The translations under genes and the position numbers were made by a program. Below, piece after piece: positions 26,304 to 34,405 of a stretch of 64,000 bases of DNA. The stretch covers positions 930,001 through 994,000 of the forward strand of contig NZ_CP104264.1 of NCBI RefSeq assembly GCF_025244845.1. The letters run 5' to 3'. The notes beneath the pieces were generated by a model, which worked only from the letters and a program-made list of their open reading frames with translations, did no database searches and was not told where the DNA came from. This DNA comes from Arthrobacter sp. zg-Y1171 (GTDB lineage Bacteria; Actinomycetota; Actinomycetes; Actinomycetales; Micrococcaceae). How positions within the stretch are numbered: the first letter of the stretch is position 1; each line of letters starts with the position of its first letter.

Positions 26304-29047
26304 CGCACTGGGGACAGGGGCGCCGGTTGTTCGGCCGCGAACGTGAACTTGCAGAGGTGACTAACAGGCTCTTGGATCCGGGGCTGCGCGGCGTAGTCCT
26401 GCTCGGAGCCGAGGGGATCGGGAAGTCCTCCCTCGCCGAACTGGCGGCTGAGCGCCTCAGCTCCATCATGGTTCCGTATTATGTCTGCGGGTCCCCGGTG
26501 TTGTCCCGGATGCAGTACGGCATCCTGTCCACCTATCTGGGTTCTGCCACGGCTGCAGAAATGGAGTCCCCGCTCGCGGTCCTGCGGACGGTGCGGGCGC
26601 ATTTCCAGCGGTTGACGGAAACCAGCGGTATGCAGTCCCTGCTGGTGGTGGATAACGCCCAGCACATCGACGAGGCCAGCGCGCACCTGCTGACCCAGCT
26701 GGCCATGTCCGGAGAACTGCGGCTGATGGTCATTTCCCGCGCCCGGGCACCGCGGATACATGAGTTGCTCTCACTGGCCCGGGACGGTCTGCTGGCCCGG
26801 ATAGACCTGGGACCGCTGTCCCGGCACGCCGTTCACGAGTTCTGCGTCAGCGCCCTCGGAGGCCCCGTACTCCAGGCCTCGAGCACACTGTTGAGCCGGA
26901 TGTCCGGCGGCAACCCGCTGTACGTGAAGGAACTGTTGACCCGGGCCCAGCGGCAGCAGCGGCTTCTCGAAGTGAACGGTGCCTGGTACCTGGGGAAAGA
27001 ACCCGACAGCCTCGACACCTCCCTGGTGGATCTGGTCAAGGGCATGCTGGCTTCGCGCAGCCCCGCAGAACGCAATGTCCTGGAAACGGTGGCGCTCGCC
27101 GAACGGTTGCCGCGGGCCGTTGTATCGGCGGTGTCCGACGACGACGCCGTCCGCTCGCTCTTGATCGACGGGATCCTGGAAATCCTGCCGGACCGGGATG
27201 AATCCGTACATCTGGTGCAGCCGCTGCATGAGCAGATCATCCGCAGCCTGGTTCCGGCCGCCCGCAGCTCCGAAATCCGTGCCCGGGTCCTGGGCCGCTA
27301 CGAGCCCGGATCCCTGCTGGATACGGTGCAACCGGCCGGCCTGGATACCCTGCTCAGGTACGCGGAGTGGGCCCTCGACTGCGGCGAACGGCTTTCCGCC
27401 GAGGAGCTGCTGGCGGCGGCGCGAGCGGCAAACGGAATGTGGGAGGCAGCACGCGCTCAGCGTTTCGCTGCCGCCGTCCACCAGCCTGCCTTCCGTAAGG
27501 CCGCAGAAGTGGAGCTTGCAGTTTCGGCTGCCGCACAGGGCAGCTACGGACGCGCCCGAACCCACTTGGAAGCACTCAAGACGGGTGCGGGTGAGACCTG
27601 GGATCAGCGGAGCCTGCAGCGGGCTGCCTTCACAAGTGCGCTGATGCTCCGCCAGAGCAACGTGGACGCCGAGGAATTGAATGCCCTGGCACAGCGCTGG
27701 ACCGACGTGGCAACCGGAATGGCCGCAAGGGAGATAGCGTCCGCCGGCACGCCGCCGGGAGTATCCGCCGGTGCTGGAGTGCTCACGGCCGCCGCACTGG
27801 TGCTCAAGGGGGACTACGCCGAAGCCCGCACCCGGCTGGCCGCCCTCGCCGGCGACGAGGAAGAACCCCGGTCTGCCGACGACGTCGAGCGGGCCGTGAT
27901 CATCCACGCGCTCTATGCGGAAGTCCTGGGGGCATGCGGCGACGTGGGACCGGCACTGAAACAGGCGCAGGCCGCCGCGAACCTCCTCGCGGGCAGTGCC
28001 GGCCGGTTCCGGAGCTATGCCGGGTTCGTTTTTGTCCGCCATGCCCTCGCCCTGCTCCACGGCGGCCGGTTTGTCCAACTGGAACAGCTGATCGCCAAGA
28101 TGCACACCGGACCCCAGTACCTGCTGACCGTGCTGGGAGGGACGTTGGGCGTTTTCGAAGCCGCCCTCGAAATCCACCGGGGGAGATTGCACGAAGGACT
28201 GCAGAGGCTGCGCCCTGCCGTGGAAGCGCTGCGCGACAAGGACCCCGAGCTGATGCTTCCCTACGCCCTCGGCTTGGCCGGCTACGCCTCGACGGTGGTC
28301 GGAGACGGAACTCCTGCCGCCGGGCCGGGCACCCAGGTATCCGCCGCAGGCTACCCTGGTCCCCGGCATTTGTGGCTCACCGCGCAGGCTTATGCGGCGG
28401 CTGCTGAGGCCTCCCAGTCCACCGAGGGGCCGACTTCCGGCAGGCTGGCGGTTCTTGCCGCCGAGGCCCGGGCGGCCGGGCTGCGCAGCAGCGAAAAGGA
28501 CATCCTGGAACTGTGCCTTGCCGTGGGGGACCTGACCCAGGTGGGACGGCTGGCCGAGCTGACGGCGGACTTCGAGGGCGCAGAAGCCCAGGCCCTGCAC
28601 GCCTATGCCGCGGCAGTCGCCTCCGGTAATCCGGACCGTATGGTTGCCGCCGCCGAGGACGCGATCGGAGCACAGAAGTACCTGGTGGCCGTGGAGAGCA
28701 TTGGCCACGCCATCCGCTTCTACGGAAACCATGGAAACCTGCGCCGGCAGCGTGCGCTTATCCAGCAGCTGCGGCGGCGACGGGAGGAACTGGCGGGAGT
28801 AACCGTCTCCTACCTGAGTCCGTCGCTGCACCTGGTCCGGCTCACCCGACGGGAACACGAGATTGTGGCATTACTGTTGTCCGGGGCAACCACCAAGGAT
28901 ATTGCCGGCCACTTCACACTGTCCCAGCGGACCGTGGAGGGGCATGTGTACCGGATTTACGTCAAGCTGGGGATCAGCCGGCGGGCGGATCTGGAATCTG
29001 CCTACCGCGCCCTGGAACCGGGCCCCCGAACTGCGCCTCTGCTGTAA
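26300..29047 (+). CDS. LAL-type LuxR family regulator 5
   Basis: A 915-residue LAL regulator with entry motif LFGRERELAEV, Walker A GAEGIGKSS (36-44), Walker B LLVVDNAQHID (114-124) and a C-terminal HTH (LTRREHEIVALLLSGATTKDIA then FTLSQRTVEGHVYRIYVKLGISRR). It overlaps regulator 4 by four bases. It is the last of the array and lies 217 bases upstream of the exopolysaccharide-initiating transferase on the same strand, which makes that locus a plausible target. A short hairpin follows its stop. Confidence 0.88.
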   Translation: MTHWGQGRRLFGRERELAEVTNRLLDPGLRGVVLLGAEGIGKSSLAELAAERLSSIMVPYYVCGSPVLSRMQYGILSTYLGSATAAEMESPLAVLRTVRAHFQRLTETSGMQSLLVVDNAQHIDEASAHLLTQLAMSGELRLMVISRARAPRIHELLSLARDGLLARIDLGPLSRHAVHEFCVSALGGPVLQASSTLLSRMSGGNPLYVKELLTRAQRQQRLLEVNGAWYLGKEPDSLDTSLVDLVKGMLASRSPAERNVLETVALAERLPRAVVSAVSDDDAVRSLLIDGILEILPDRDESVHLVQPLHEQIIRSLVPAARSSEIRARVLGRYEPGSLLDTVQPAGLDTLLRYAEWALDCGERLSAEELLAAARAANGMWEAARAQRFAAAVHQPAFRKAAEVELAVSAAAQGSYGRARTHLEALKTGAGETWDQRSLQRAAFTSALMLRQSNVDAEELNALAQRWTDVATGMAAREIASAGTPPGVSAGAGVLTAAALVLKGDYAEARTRLAALAGDEEEPRSADDVERAVIIHALYAEVLGACGDVGPALKQAQAAANLLAGSAGRFRSYAGFVFVRHALALLHGGRFVQLEQLIAKMHTGPQYLLTVLGGTLGVFEAALEIHRGRLHEGLQRLRPAVEALRDKDPELMLPYALGLAGYASTVVGDGTPAAGPGTQVSAAGYPGPRHLWLTAQAYAAAAEASQSTEGPTSGRLAVLAAEARAAGLRSSEKDILELCLAVGDLTQVGRLAELTADFEGAEAQALHAYAAAVASGNPDRMVAAAEDAIGAQKYLVAVESIGHAIRFYGNHGNLRRQRALIQQLRRRREELAGVTVSYLSPSLHLVRLTRREHEIVALLLSGATTKDIAGHFTLSQRTVEGHVYRIYVKLGISRRADLESAYRALEPGPRTAPLL

Positions 29048-29048
29048 T

Positions 29049-29072
29049 CGACCGTCCGGAAAGCCACGGTCG
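29049..29072 (+). terminator. Hairpin after the LAL array
   Basis: CGACCGT (29049-29055) pairs perfectly with ACGGTCG (29066-29072) around a 10-base loop, starting 2 bases after the LAL5 stop. There is no U-tract, so it is at best a weak terminator separating the regulators from the polysaccharide operon. Confidence 0.45.
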
Positions 29073-29264
29073 GAGCGTGCCGGTATGCGCACACGTAGAG
29101 GTACCGAGTACAAGACAGGTACTGCCGTTTGTCAGGGCGAGATCAGCCCGCTGACTTGAGTATCCGTTACGCGTGTCCGCCCTGCATTGCCGCTCCTAAA
29201 TTGATGTCAGTTGGGTAGACGTTGATTTGGGAAAAGGGACGCCGGTCTCGGTCTGGGGGGAAAG

Positions 29265-30965
29265 ATGGGCACTCGTCTGTTGCCGAAAGAACGCCGTCGT
29301 AAGGCGGCGAACGCTGTGCCCGCCGAGGCAAGACACAGGGCAGCCGAACGGACGGTATCCGAACGCAAGGCGCCAGATCTGGTGCATTTTTCCGCCACCG
29401 GTCCTCCCGGCGCGCATTCCGACGGCTCCGTTATGGCGCAGGTCCGCGGAGCAGCTGAAACCGTCCTGCCGGCGCAGCCTTTTGTCTTTCCGAGTTTCAC
29501 CACTGCCAAGCCGTTCAGCAGGACCGGGCGTACCAGGAGCGCGGCAGTACTTTGGAACCGCCGTTACGCCCGAATCCTTTCGGTCTGTGACGCACTGATT
29601 GTCTTCGCTGCTGTCTTTGGCGGCTATCTCGTGCGGTTCGGGCTGGAGCCCGCCGTACTGCCGGTCGGCGTGTTCGAGACCAGCTACCTGGTGGTAGCGG
29701 CGGTCACGGGCTGCGCCTGGCTGCTGGCACTGTCTGTCTACCGGACCCGGGATAAACGAATAACCGGAATGGGCACCGACGAATACAAGCGGCTGGTGAA
29801 TGCCACCGTCGCCCTATTGGGCGGGCTCGCCCTTGCCTCAGTCGCTTTCCAGTTCGACCTTGCGCGGGGCTATTTCGGCTTCGTGCTCTTCGCCGGCACT
29901 GCCGGGTTGGTCTGCAGCCGGTGGTTTCTGCGGCAATGGCTGGCCGGCCAGCGGCAACGCGGCCGCTACCTCTCGAAGGTGGTGGTTCTGGGCAGGCCGC
30001 GGGACGTCCGCTACGTCACCCACCAGATCGGGAGGAAGTCACGGGCCGCCTACCAGGTGGTGGGGGTGGCGCTGACCGGAAAGCCGCGGACCTGGCTGGA
30101 AGTAGACGGCACGCGCGTTCCCGTGGTGTCGGATGAGCACTCGGTGGTCGACGCCGTGCGGCGCGTGGGTGCCGACGCCGTCATTGTCGCGGGTCCCACC
30201 AAGGGCGGCAGCAAGTATGTACAGGAGCTTGGCTGGCAGTTGGAGGAATCAGCCACGGAACTGATCCTCACCACAGGACTGACCAATGTAGCCGGCCCAC
30301 GGATTCACGCCCGCCCGGTGGAGGGACTGCCCCTGATGCACGTCGAGCTCCCGCAGTACGCCGGTGCCCGGCATGCCATGAAACGGACCCTGGACATAAC
30401 CCTCTCCGGGCTGGCACTGCTGGTGCTGTTGCCGGTCTTCATCATCCTGTCCGTGCTGATCAAAAAGGACAGCCCCGGTCCGGTTCTCTTCCGCCAGGAA
30501 CGCGTAGGGCGGGGCGGCCGGAAGTTCCTCATGTACAAATTCCGGTCAATGGTGGAAACCGCCGAAGATGATCTTGCCGGACTGCTGGACCGTAATGAGG
30601 GAGACGGCCTGCTCTTTAAAATGCAGCACGACCCGCGGGTCACCGACGTGGGTCGATGGATGCGCAAGTACTCCCTCGATGAGCTGCCCCAGTTCTGGAA
30701 CGTATTCGTGGGCCACATGTCCCTGGTCGGCCCGCGGCCGCCCTTGCCCCGCGAAGTGGCCCGGTACGGCAACCGGGTGCACCGCCGCCTTTACATCAAG
30801 CCCGGCCTCACCGGTATGTGGCAGATCAACGGGCGGTCGGAACTCAACTGGAAAGACGGCGTCCGGCTGGATTTGTACTACGTCGAAAACTGGTCGCTTG
30901 CCGGAGACCTCATCATTCTCTGGCGTACGGTGCAGATGCTCCGCCGGCCAGTCGGCGCCTACTAG
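29265..30965 (+). CDS. Polyprenyl glycosylphosphotransferase (polysaccharide initiation)
   Basis: This 566-residue membrane enzyme belongs to the WbaP/CpsE/WcaJ family, which transfers a sugar-1-phosphate from a nucleotide sugar to undecaprenyl phosphate to start a repeat unit. A long polar N terminus precedes four membrane helices (about 103-225), a cytosolic CoA-binding-like domain, and the catalytic bacterial-sugar-transferase domain (about 372-566). That domain carries KRTLDITLSG, SPGPVLFRQERVG, KFRSM, DELPQFWNV, MSLVGPRPPLP and KPGLTGMWQ. The ATG at 29265 has a strong GGGGGGAAAG ribosome site. As first gene after the LAL array it probably opens the export operon. The sugar cannot be told from sequence. 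Confidence 0.93.
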   Translation: MGTRLLPKERRRKAANAVPAEARHRAAERTVSERKAPDLVHFSATGPPGAHSDGSVMAQVRGAAETVLPAQPFVFPSFTTAKPFSRTGRTRSAAVLWNRRYARILSVCDALIVFAAVFGGYLVRFGLEPAVLPVGVFETSYLVVAAVTGCAWLLALSVYRTRDKRITGMGTDEYKRLVNATVALLGGLALASVAFQFDLARGYFGFVLFAGTAGLVCSRWFLRQWLAGQRQRGRYLSKVVVLGRPRDVRYVTHQIGRKSRAAYQVVGVALTGKPRTWLEVDGTRVPVVSDEHSVVDAVRRVGADAVIVAGPTKGGSKYVQELGWQLEESATELILTTGLTNVAGPRIHARPVEGLPLMHVELPQYAGARHAMKRTLDITLSGLALLVLLPVFIILSVLIKKDSPGPVLFRQERVGRGGRKFLMYKFRSMVETAEDDLAGLLDRNEGDGLLFKMQHDPRVTDVGRWMRKYSLDELPQFWNVFVGHMSLVGPRPPLPREVARYGNRVHRRLYIKPGLTGMWQINGRSELNWKDGVRLDLYYVENWSLAGDLIILWRTVQMLRRPVGAY

Positions 30966-31014
30966 CGCGTGCCCGCCGGCTTCGGCTGGTCTCCCCAAGA
31001 AGAAAGCGGAAACC

Positions 31015-31128
31015 ATGGAATCTTTCGTTACCGGAGCCGGTGCACCACGGCTGGTCGCCTCCTCCCGGGGGGACTGGCCCAGGCAACCCCGGCGGATGCC
31101 TCGGAGGCCGCACAATGCTGCGGCCTAA
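31015..31128 (+). CDS. Possible small ORF of 37 residues
   Basis: An ATG frame encodes an arginine- and proline-rich peptide beginning MESFVTGAGAPRL. It has a purine-rich AGAAAGCGG upstream and its end overlaps the acetyltransferase start by 14 bases. It resembles no known family and may be a leader peptide for coupled translation, a remnant, or chance. Confidence 0.2.
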   Translation: MESFVTGAGAPRLVASSRGDWPRQPRRMPRRPHNAAA

Positions 31129-31741
31129 GCCCCGACCGGTAGGGGAAAACGCCGGCGCTGTCATCGATTTGTCCAAGGCACCCGGTTCCAAGGAATCCTG
31201 GGGAAAGCCACTGTATGTGGTGGCCCTGTGGTCCGCGTGTGAACTGGTCTTTGTCACGAACCCGTGGCAGATCAGTTCCCGTCTGCGGGTCGCTGTGCTG
31301 CGGGCCTTCGGGGCTGAGGTTGCCGACGGCGTGATCTTCCGTCCGCGCACCCGCGTCAAGGCACCGTGGAAGCTCCACATCGGTCCCCGGTCCTGGATCG
31401 GTGAAGGCGTGTGGTTCCACAACCAGGACGACATCTGGATCGGAGCCGACGTCGTCATCTCACAGGAAACGTTCCTGACCACGGGCAGCCACCGGGTCCG
31501 TACCGACATGGGGCTGGTGACCAGTCCCATCCGGGTTGACGACGGCGCCTGGGTCACGTCGCGCTGCATGGTGCTGGGAGGAACCCGAATCGGGAAGTCC
31601 GCAGTCATCCAGCCAATGACCGTGGTCAAGGGGACGGTCCCGCCGGGACAGGTCTTTGGCAGCGCCGTCGGACCGACCGGGCTCGGGGAACGGTTCGTGT
31701 CCGCCGCGGAGAGCAGCAATGCGGAACGGAAATCTTCGTGA
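31115..31741 (+). CDS. WcaF-like sugar O-acetyltransferase (left-handed beta helix)
   Basis: The 208-residue protein has hexapeptide repeats (IGPRSWIGEGVWF, IWIGADVVISQ, WVTSRCMVLGGTRIG) of the left-handed beta-helix acyltransferases. The segment LTTGSHRV holds the likely catalytic His. The order best fits the WcaF/maltose-acetyltransferase group that acetylates exopolysaccharide sugars using acetyl-CoA. The open frame runs upstream into the previous gene, but ATG 31115 has a CGGAGG site at 31102-31107 and a natural N terminus. It sits between the initiating transferase and a convergent SGNH hydrolase. Confidence 0.85.
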   Translation: MLRPKPRPVGENAGAVIDLSKAPGSKESWGKPLYVVALWSACELVFVTNPWQISSRLRVAVLRAFGAEVADGVIFRPRTRVKAPWKLHIGPRSWIGEGVWFHNQDDIWIGADVVISQETFLTTGSHRVRTDMGLVTSPIRVDDGAWVTSRCMVLGGTRIGKSAVIQPMTVVKGTVPPGQVFGSAVGPTGLGERFVSAAESSNAERKSS

Positions 31742-31761
31742 GGGCCGCAGCCGGGTACCCG

Positions 31762-32562
31762 CTATGCGGCGCGGACTTCGCGCAGGGCGTCCTCCAGCAG
31801 CGGAAAGATCTTCCCCGCCAGGTAGTCATGGCCAAGGTCCGTGGGATGGACACCGTCCTCACTGATCAATCCGGTGTTGTCGCCGGCGAACCAGCCGGCC
31901 GCCAAGGCATCAACGTACCGGACGTCTTCCTCGCTGGCGGCCCGAGCCATGGCCTCGTTGTTGGCCTGGATGAAATCCGGAGCGGTGTCCTGGGGCCAGA
32001 CCGGTCCGACGGCGACGATGCGGGCCCCCGGTGCACGGTCCCGGACGTCCGCGTACAGCGCCTTGGCGGCAACGTACATGGCATCGTCCGTCTGGAGGCC
32101 GTCATTCCTGCTGCCGAAAACCAGGACGACATCCGTATCCTCCCTCAGCCGGAGAGTGGCAATCTCCCGGAAGGTCAGACCTTCGATGCCGCGGGCTATG
32201 TAGCCGGACCCTGGCTGCGCCATGACGTTCAGTTCGACCGTATCGCCGCGGTCCGTGAACCGGGTGCCGACCAGCCGGGTCCAGTTAGCCGCCCCGCGGC
32301 CGCCTTCCACGGAACCCGCCGTGAAGGAATCGCCCAGGACATCGATTTTGACCACCGAATCTGCGAAGACCTCGCCTGTGCCGGGGCCTCCGGAAGACGG
32401 GCGCGGGGAAAGAGCCCGGCTGGTCTCCGGGGCCTGGGAAAGCGCGTACGCCGAGACCAAGCCGGCAGTCACGGCAAGGACCAGGAACCAGACGAACTTC
32501 CGGCCCTGCCGTCTCCTCCGGGAACGGCGCTTGGATGTGTGGCGTCCATGTCGAGTAGGCAT
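31762..32562 (-). CDS. Membrane-anchored SGNH/GDSL hydrolase
   Basis: The 266-residue protein has a very basic N terminus (residues 1-22, eleven Lys/Arg), one membrane helix (about 23-42) and an extracytoplasmic SGNH esterase domain. The catalytic Ser is in GDSFTAG (S79), the block III Asn in GSRND (N153) and the Asp-His pair in EDGVHP (D236, H239). Such enzymes remove or transfer acetyl groups on surface glycans. The neighbouring WcaF-like acetyltransferase makes an acetyl esterase for the same polymer an attractive guess. The ATG at 32562 is preferred over an upstream ATG at 32733 whose 57 extra residues look untranslated. Confidence 0.85.
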   Translation of the reverse strand: MPTRHGRHTSKRRSRRRRQGRKFVWFLVLAVTAGLVSAYALSQAPETSRALSPRPSSGGPGTGEVFADSVVKIDVLGDSFTAGSVEGGRGAANWTRLVGTRFTDRGDTVELNVMAQPGSGYIARGIEGLTFREIATLRLREDTDVVLVFGSRNDGLQTDDAMYVAAKALYADVRDRAPGARIVAVGPVWPQDTAPDFIQANNEAMARAASEEDVRYVDALAAGWFAGDNTGLISEDGVHPTDLGHDYLAGKIFPLLEDALREVRAA

Positions 32563-33109
32563 TCCTGAATCGTAATCGAATAATCCCGTAAAAAGATGCT
32601 GACTCGGTCCATAAATACTTAATCCAGGGGGAGTACGTGGGTAAAATACCTGTTTTTCTTTTGAGTGAAACAAGCTATGCCAAAAATGTCTCAGTAATGT
32701 CGTCCGGAGCGCTCGGTGCGTCCTGTCGAACATTCCTTCAGGGCATCGCGGGATCGGGCCGAGCGGCTGCGATTGCCCCGTCTTGCCGCGTATTTTCCGG
32801 TACCTCCTTCCTTAATGATGGAGTTCAGCGCGAAAAAGGAGGCGGGCATCAAAACTTCGGGATTTGGTGCGAGCGGGCAGCCGGGGGATATGCTCCGGAG
32901 CGGTTTATGCGGCCTGCAGTCCTTGATTCACCCGTTTATTGGCATTGTGCGGGGCCGGGGCTGAAATCTGGACGCCGGATGGTGCAGAATGCATTCCTGT
33001 CATTCGGTTTTAGCGCTATTCGCGGAATTCCCGAAACGGACGGATACTGCCGGGACGGGCAGCAGCGAAACGCGGGGTCCGCCTCTCCCGCTGACCAGGG
33101 GAGCGGCAA
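32563..33109. other. AT-richer 547-base region between divergent genes
   Basis: This is one of the longest non-genic stretches and clearly less GC-rich than its surroundings, above all at 32565-32700. It must hold promoters for the SGNH hydrolase (minus) and the glycosyltransferase operon (plus). It contains one weak open frame, listed separately. No repeat or clear promoter hexamer pair could be fixed. Confidence 0.4.
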
Positions 33110-33113
33110 GTGA
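32637..33113 (+). CDS. Doubtful ORF of 158 residues before the glycosyltransferase operon
   Basis: A GTG frame has an excellent ribosome site (AGGGGGAG) and ends by overlapping the next gene start (GTGA), both typical of a real gene. Against this, the protein starting MGKIPVFLLSETSY matches no family I recognise, has no clear domain, and its codon third positions are far less GC-rich than those of the neighbours. It may be a recently acquired small gene, a degraded gene, or a chance frame in a regulatory leader. Confidence 0.25.
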   Translation: MGKIPVFLLSETSYAKNVSVMSSGALGASCRTFLQGIAGSGRAAAIAPSCRVFSGTSFLNDGVQREKGGGHQNFGIWCERAAGGYAPERFMRPAVLDSPVYWHCAGPGLKSGRRMVQNAFLSFGFSAIRGIPETDGYCRDGQQRNAGSASPADQGSGK

Positions 33114-34405
33114 AGGCGAGGGAGCAGGGTGCTTCCGGTGGACTGCTCACCTCCGTCCCAAAGACCGCTGCCGTACCAACCGTGGGCTCTGCTGCTCAAG
33201 AGAACCGGCGGCGGGACCGTTCGGGTCCGGCCCCGGCCGTCCTGCAGATCGGCGGGCTCGCGGGCACGGCAGCCGGTGGCGTATGGGTAGTGGCCCAGAT
33301 GCAAAGTGATGCCCTGGCCGGACTGGGAGTGAAAGTCGACCTGGTCGGTGGCTGGTTGGGCGTTCCGCCGGCTACGCACGTCGGCGCAGCTGCGCCGCAG
33401 GCTCCGTCCCTCCCGGCGGAGCAGGGGCAGCCAGCGGTGGTACCCCGCCTCTTCCGGATGCGTCGGCCCGCACCGGGAGCCGGACTGCGGGCTCCGGTCA
33501 GTCTGGCACTGCCGCGCTACGTACTCAGAGCCGCAGCAGGGGCCGGTGTCGCGCACGTGCACCTCTGCCGGGATTTCGTGACCTGCGCTTCGGTGTTCCT
33601 GCTTGGCCGGGCCAAGGTGCCGGTGGTGGCCCAGGCGCACGGGATGCTCCAGCCGTCGCGGCGCCCCCTGTTGCGGGCTTTCGACCTGCTGATCACCCGC
33701 CGCATCCTGCGGATCCCGACTCTCTGGCTGACCCTCACCGAGGACGAGGAACGGGGGCTGGCTCAATTGGGAGTGGATCCCGCCCGTTTCCACCGTGTCG
33801 TGAATGCGACGGCGGAACCGCGGCAAAGGTGGTCGGACCCGGACAAGGCCGTGTTCCTGTTCGCGGCCAGGCTGGCACCGCGCAAACAGCCCGGGGTCTT
33901 CGTGCAGGCTGCCATACAGGCCCTGGACGCGGGACTGGACGCCCGGTTCGTCATTGTCGGACCTGATCAGGGCGAAGCAGCGAAGGTGCGCGCCTTGATT
34001 GCTGCTTCCCGGCACGCGGACCGTTTCGAGTTCGTCGGAGAGCTGCCGGCGGCCGGCGTCCAGGCGCGGATGGCGGCGTGCACGGCCTACGTCCTGCCCG
34101 CGCTGTCCGAGCCATACCCCATGACGGTGCTTGAGGCGGCTGCGCTGGGCACACCGCTGATCCTCACTGTGCAGTGCGGGCTGGCTCCCTTAATGGCCCG
34201 GAAGGACGCCGCCGTCGTGGTGGAACCTGATGTTTCCACCGTTCGGGACGCGATGCTTGAGCTGGCCCGAAACCCCGCTGCCCGTGTGCGGATAGGTGGC
34301 AACGCGCGGCGAATTCACCGGGATAACTGGTCCACCCGCGCACTGGCCGAAGACCTGCTCACAACCTATCGCGGCGTAGCCGGGTCGGATGGAAGGCAGC
34401 TATGA
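33110..34405 (+). CDS. Glycosyltransferase family 4
   Basis: The 431-residue protein has the GT-B fold of family 4 retaining glycosyltransferases: an N-terminal domain with QIGGLAGTAAGGVWVVAQM, a linker, and a C-terminal nucleotide-sugar domain with FLFAARLAPRKQP (a grip for the donor phosphates) and SEPYPMTVLEAAALGTP, the EX7E-type motif. It would add one sugar to the lipid-linked repeat unit on the cytoplasmic face. The first about 40 residues are polar and unusual. The GTG start has GGGGAG upstream. Its stop overlaps the next start (ATGA), so it begins a coupled four-gene run with Wzy, a CDP-alcohol enzyme and Wzx. Confidence 0.88.
   Translation: MKAREQGASGGLLTSVPKTAAVPTVGSAAQENRRRDRSGPAPAVLQIGGLAGTAAGGVWVVAQMQSDALAGLGVKVDLVGGWLGVPPATHVGAAAPQAPSLPAEQGQPAVVPRLFRMRRPAPGAGLRAPVSLALPRYVLRAAAGAGVAHVHLCRDFVTCASVFLLGRAKVPVVAQAHGMLQPSRRPLLRAFDLLITRRILRIPTLWLTLTEDEERGLAQLGVDPARFHRVVNATAEPRQRWSDPDKAVFLFAARLAPRKQPGVFVQAAIQALDAGLDARFVIVGPDQGEAAKVRALIAASRHADRFEFVGELPAAGVQARMAACTAYVLPALSEPYPMTVLEAAALGTPLILTVQCGLAPLMARKDAAVVVEPDVSTVRDAMLELARNPAARVRIGGNARRIHRDNWSTRALAEDLLTTYRGVAGSDGRQL

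Noticed and set aside
26771..28858. A 695-codon minus-strand frame opposite LAL regulator 5
   Set aside because: Antisense shadow of a clear regulator gene; low-complexity protein with no motif.
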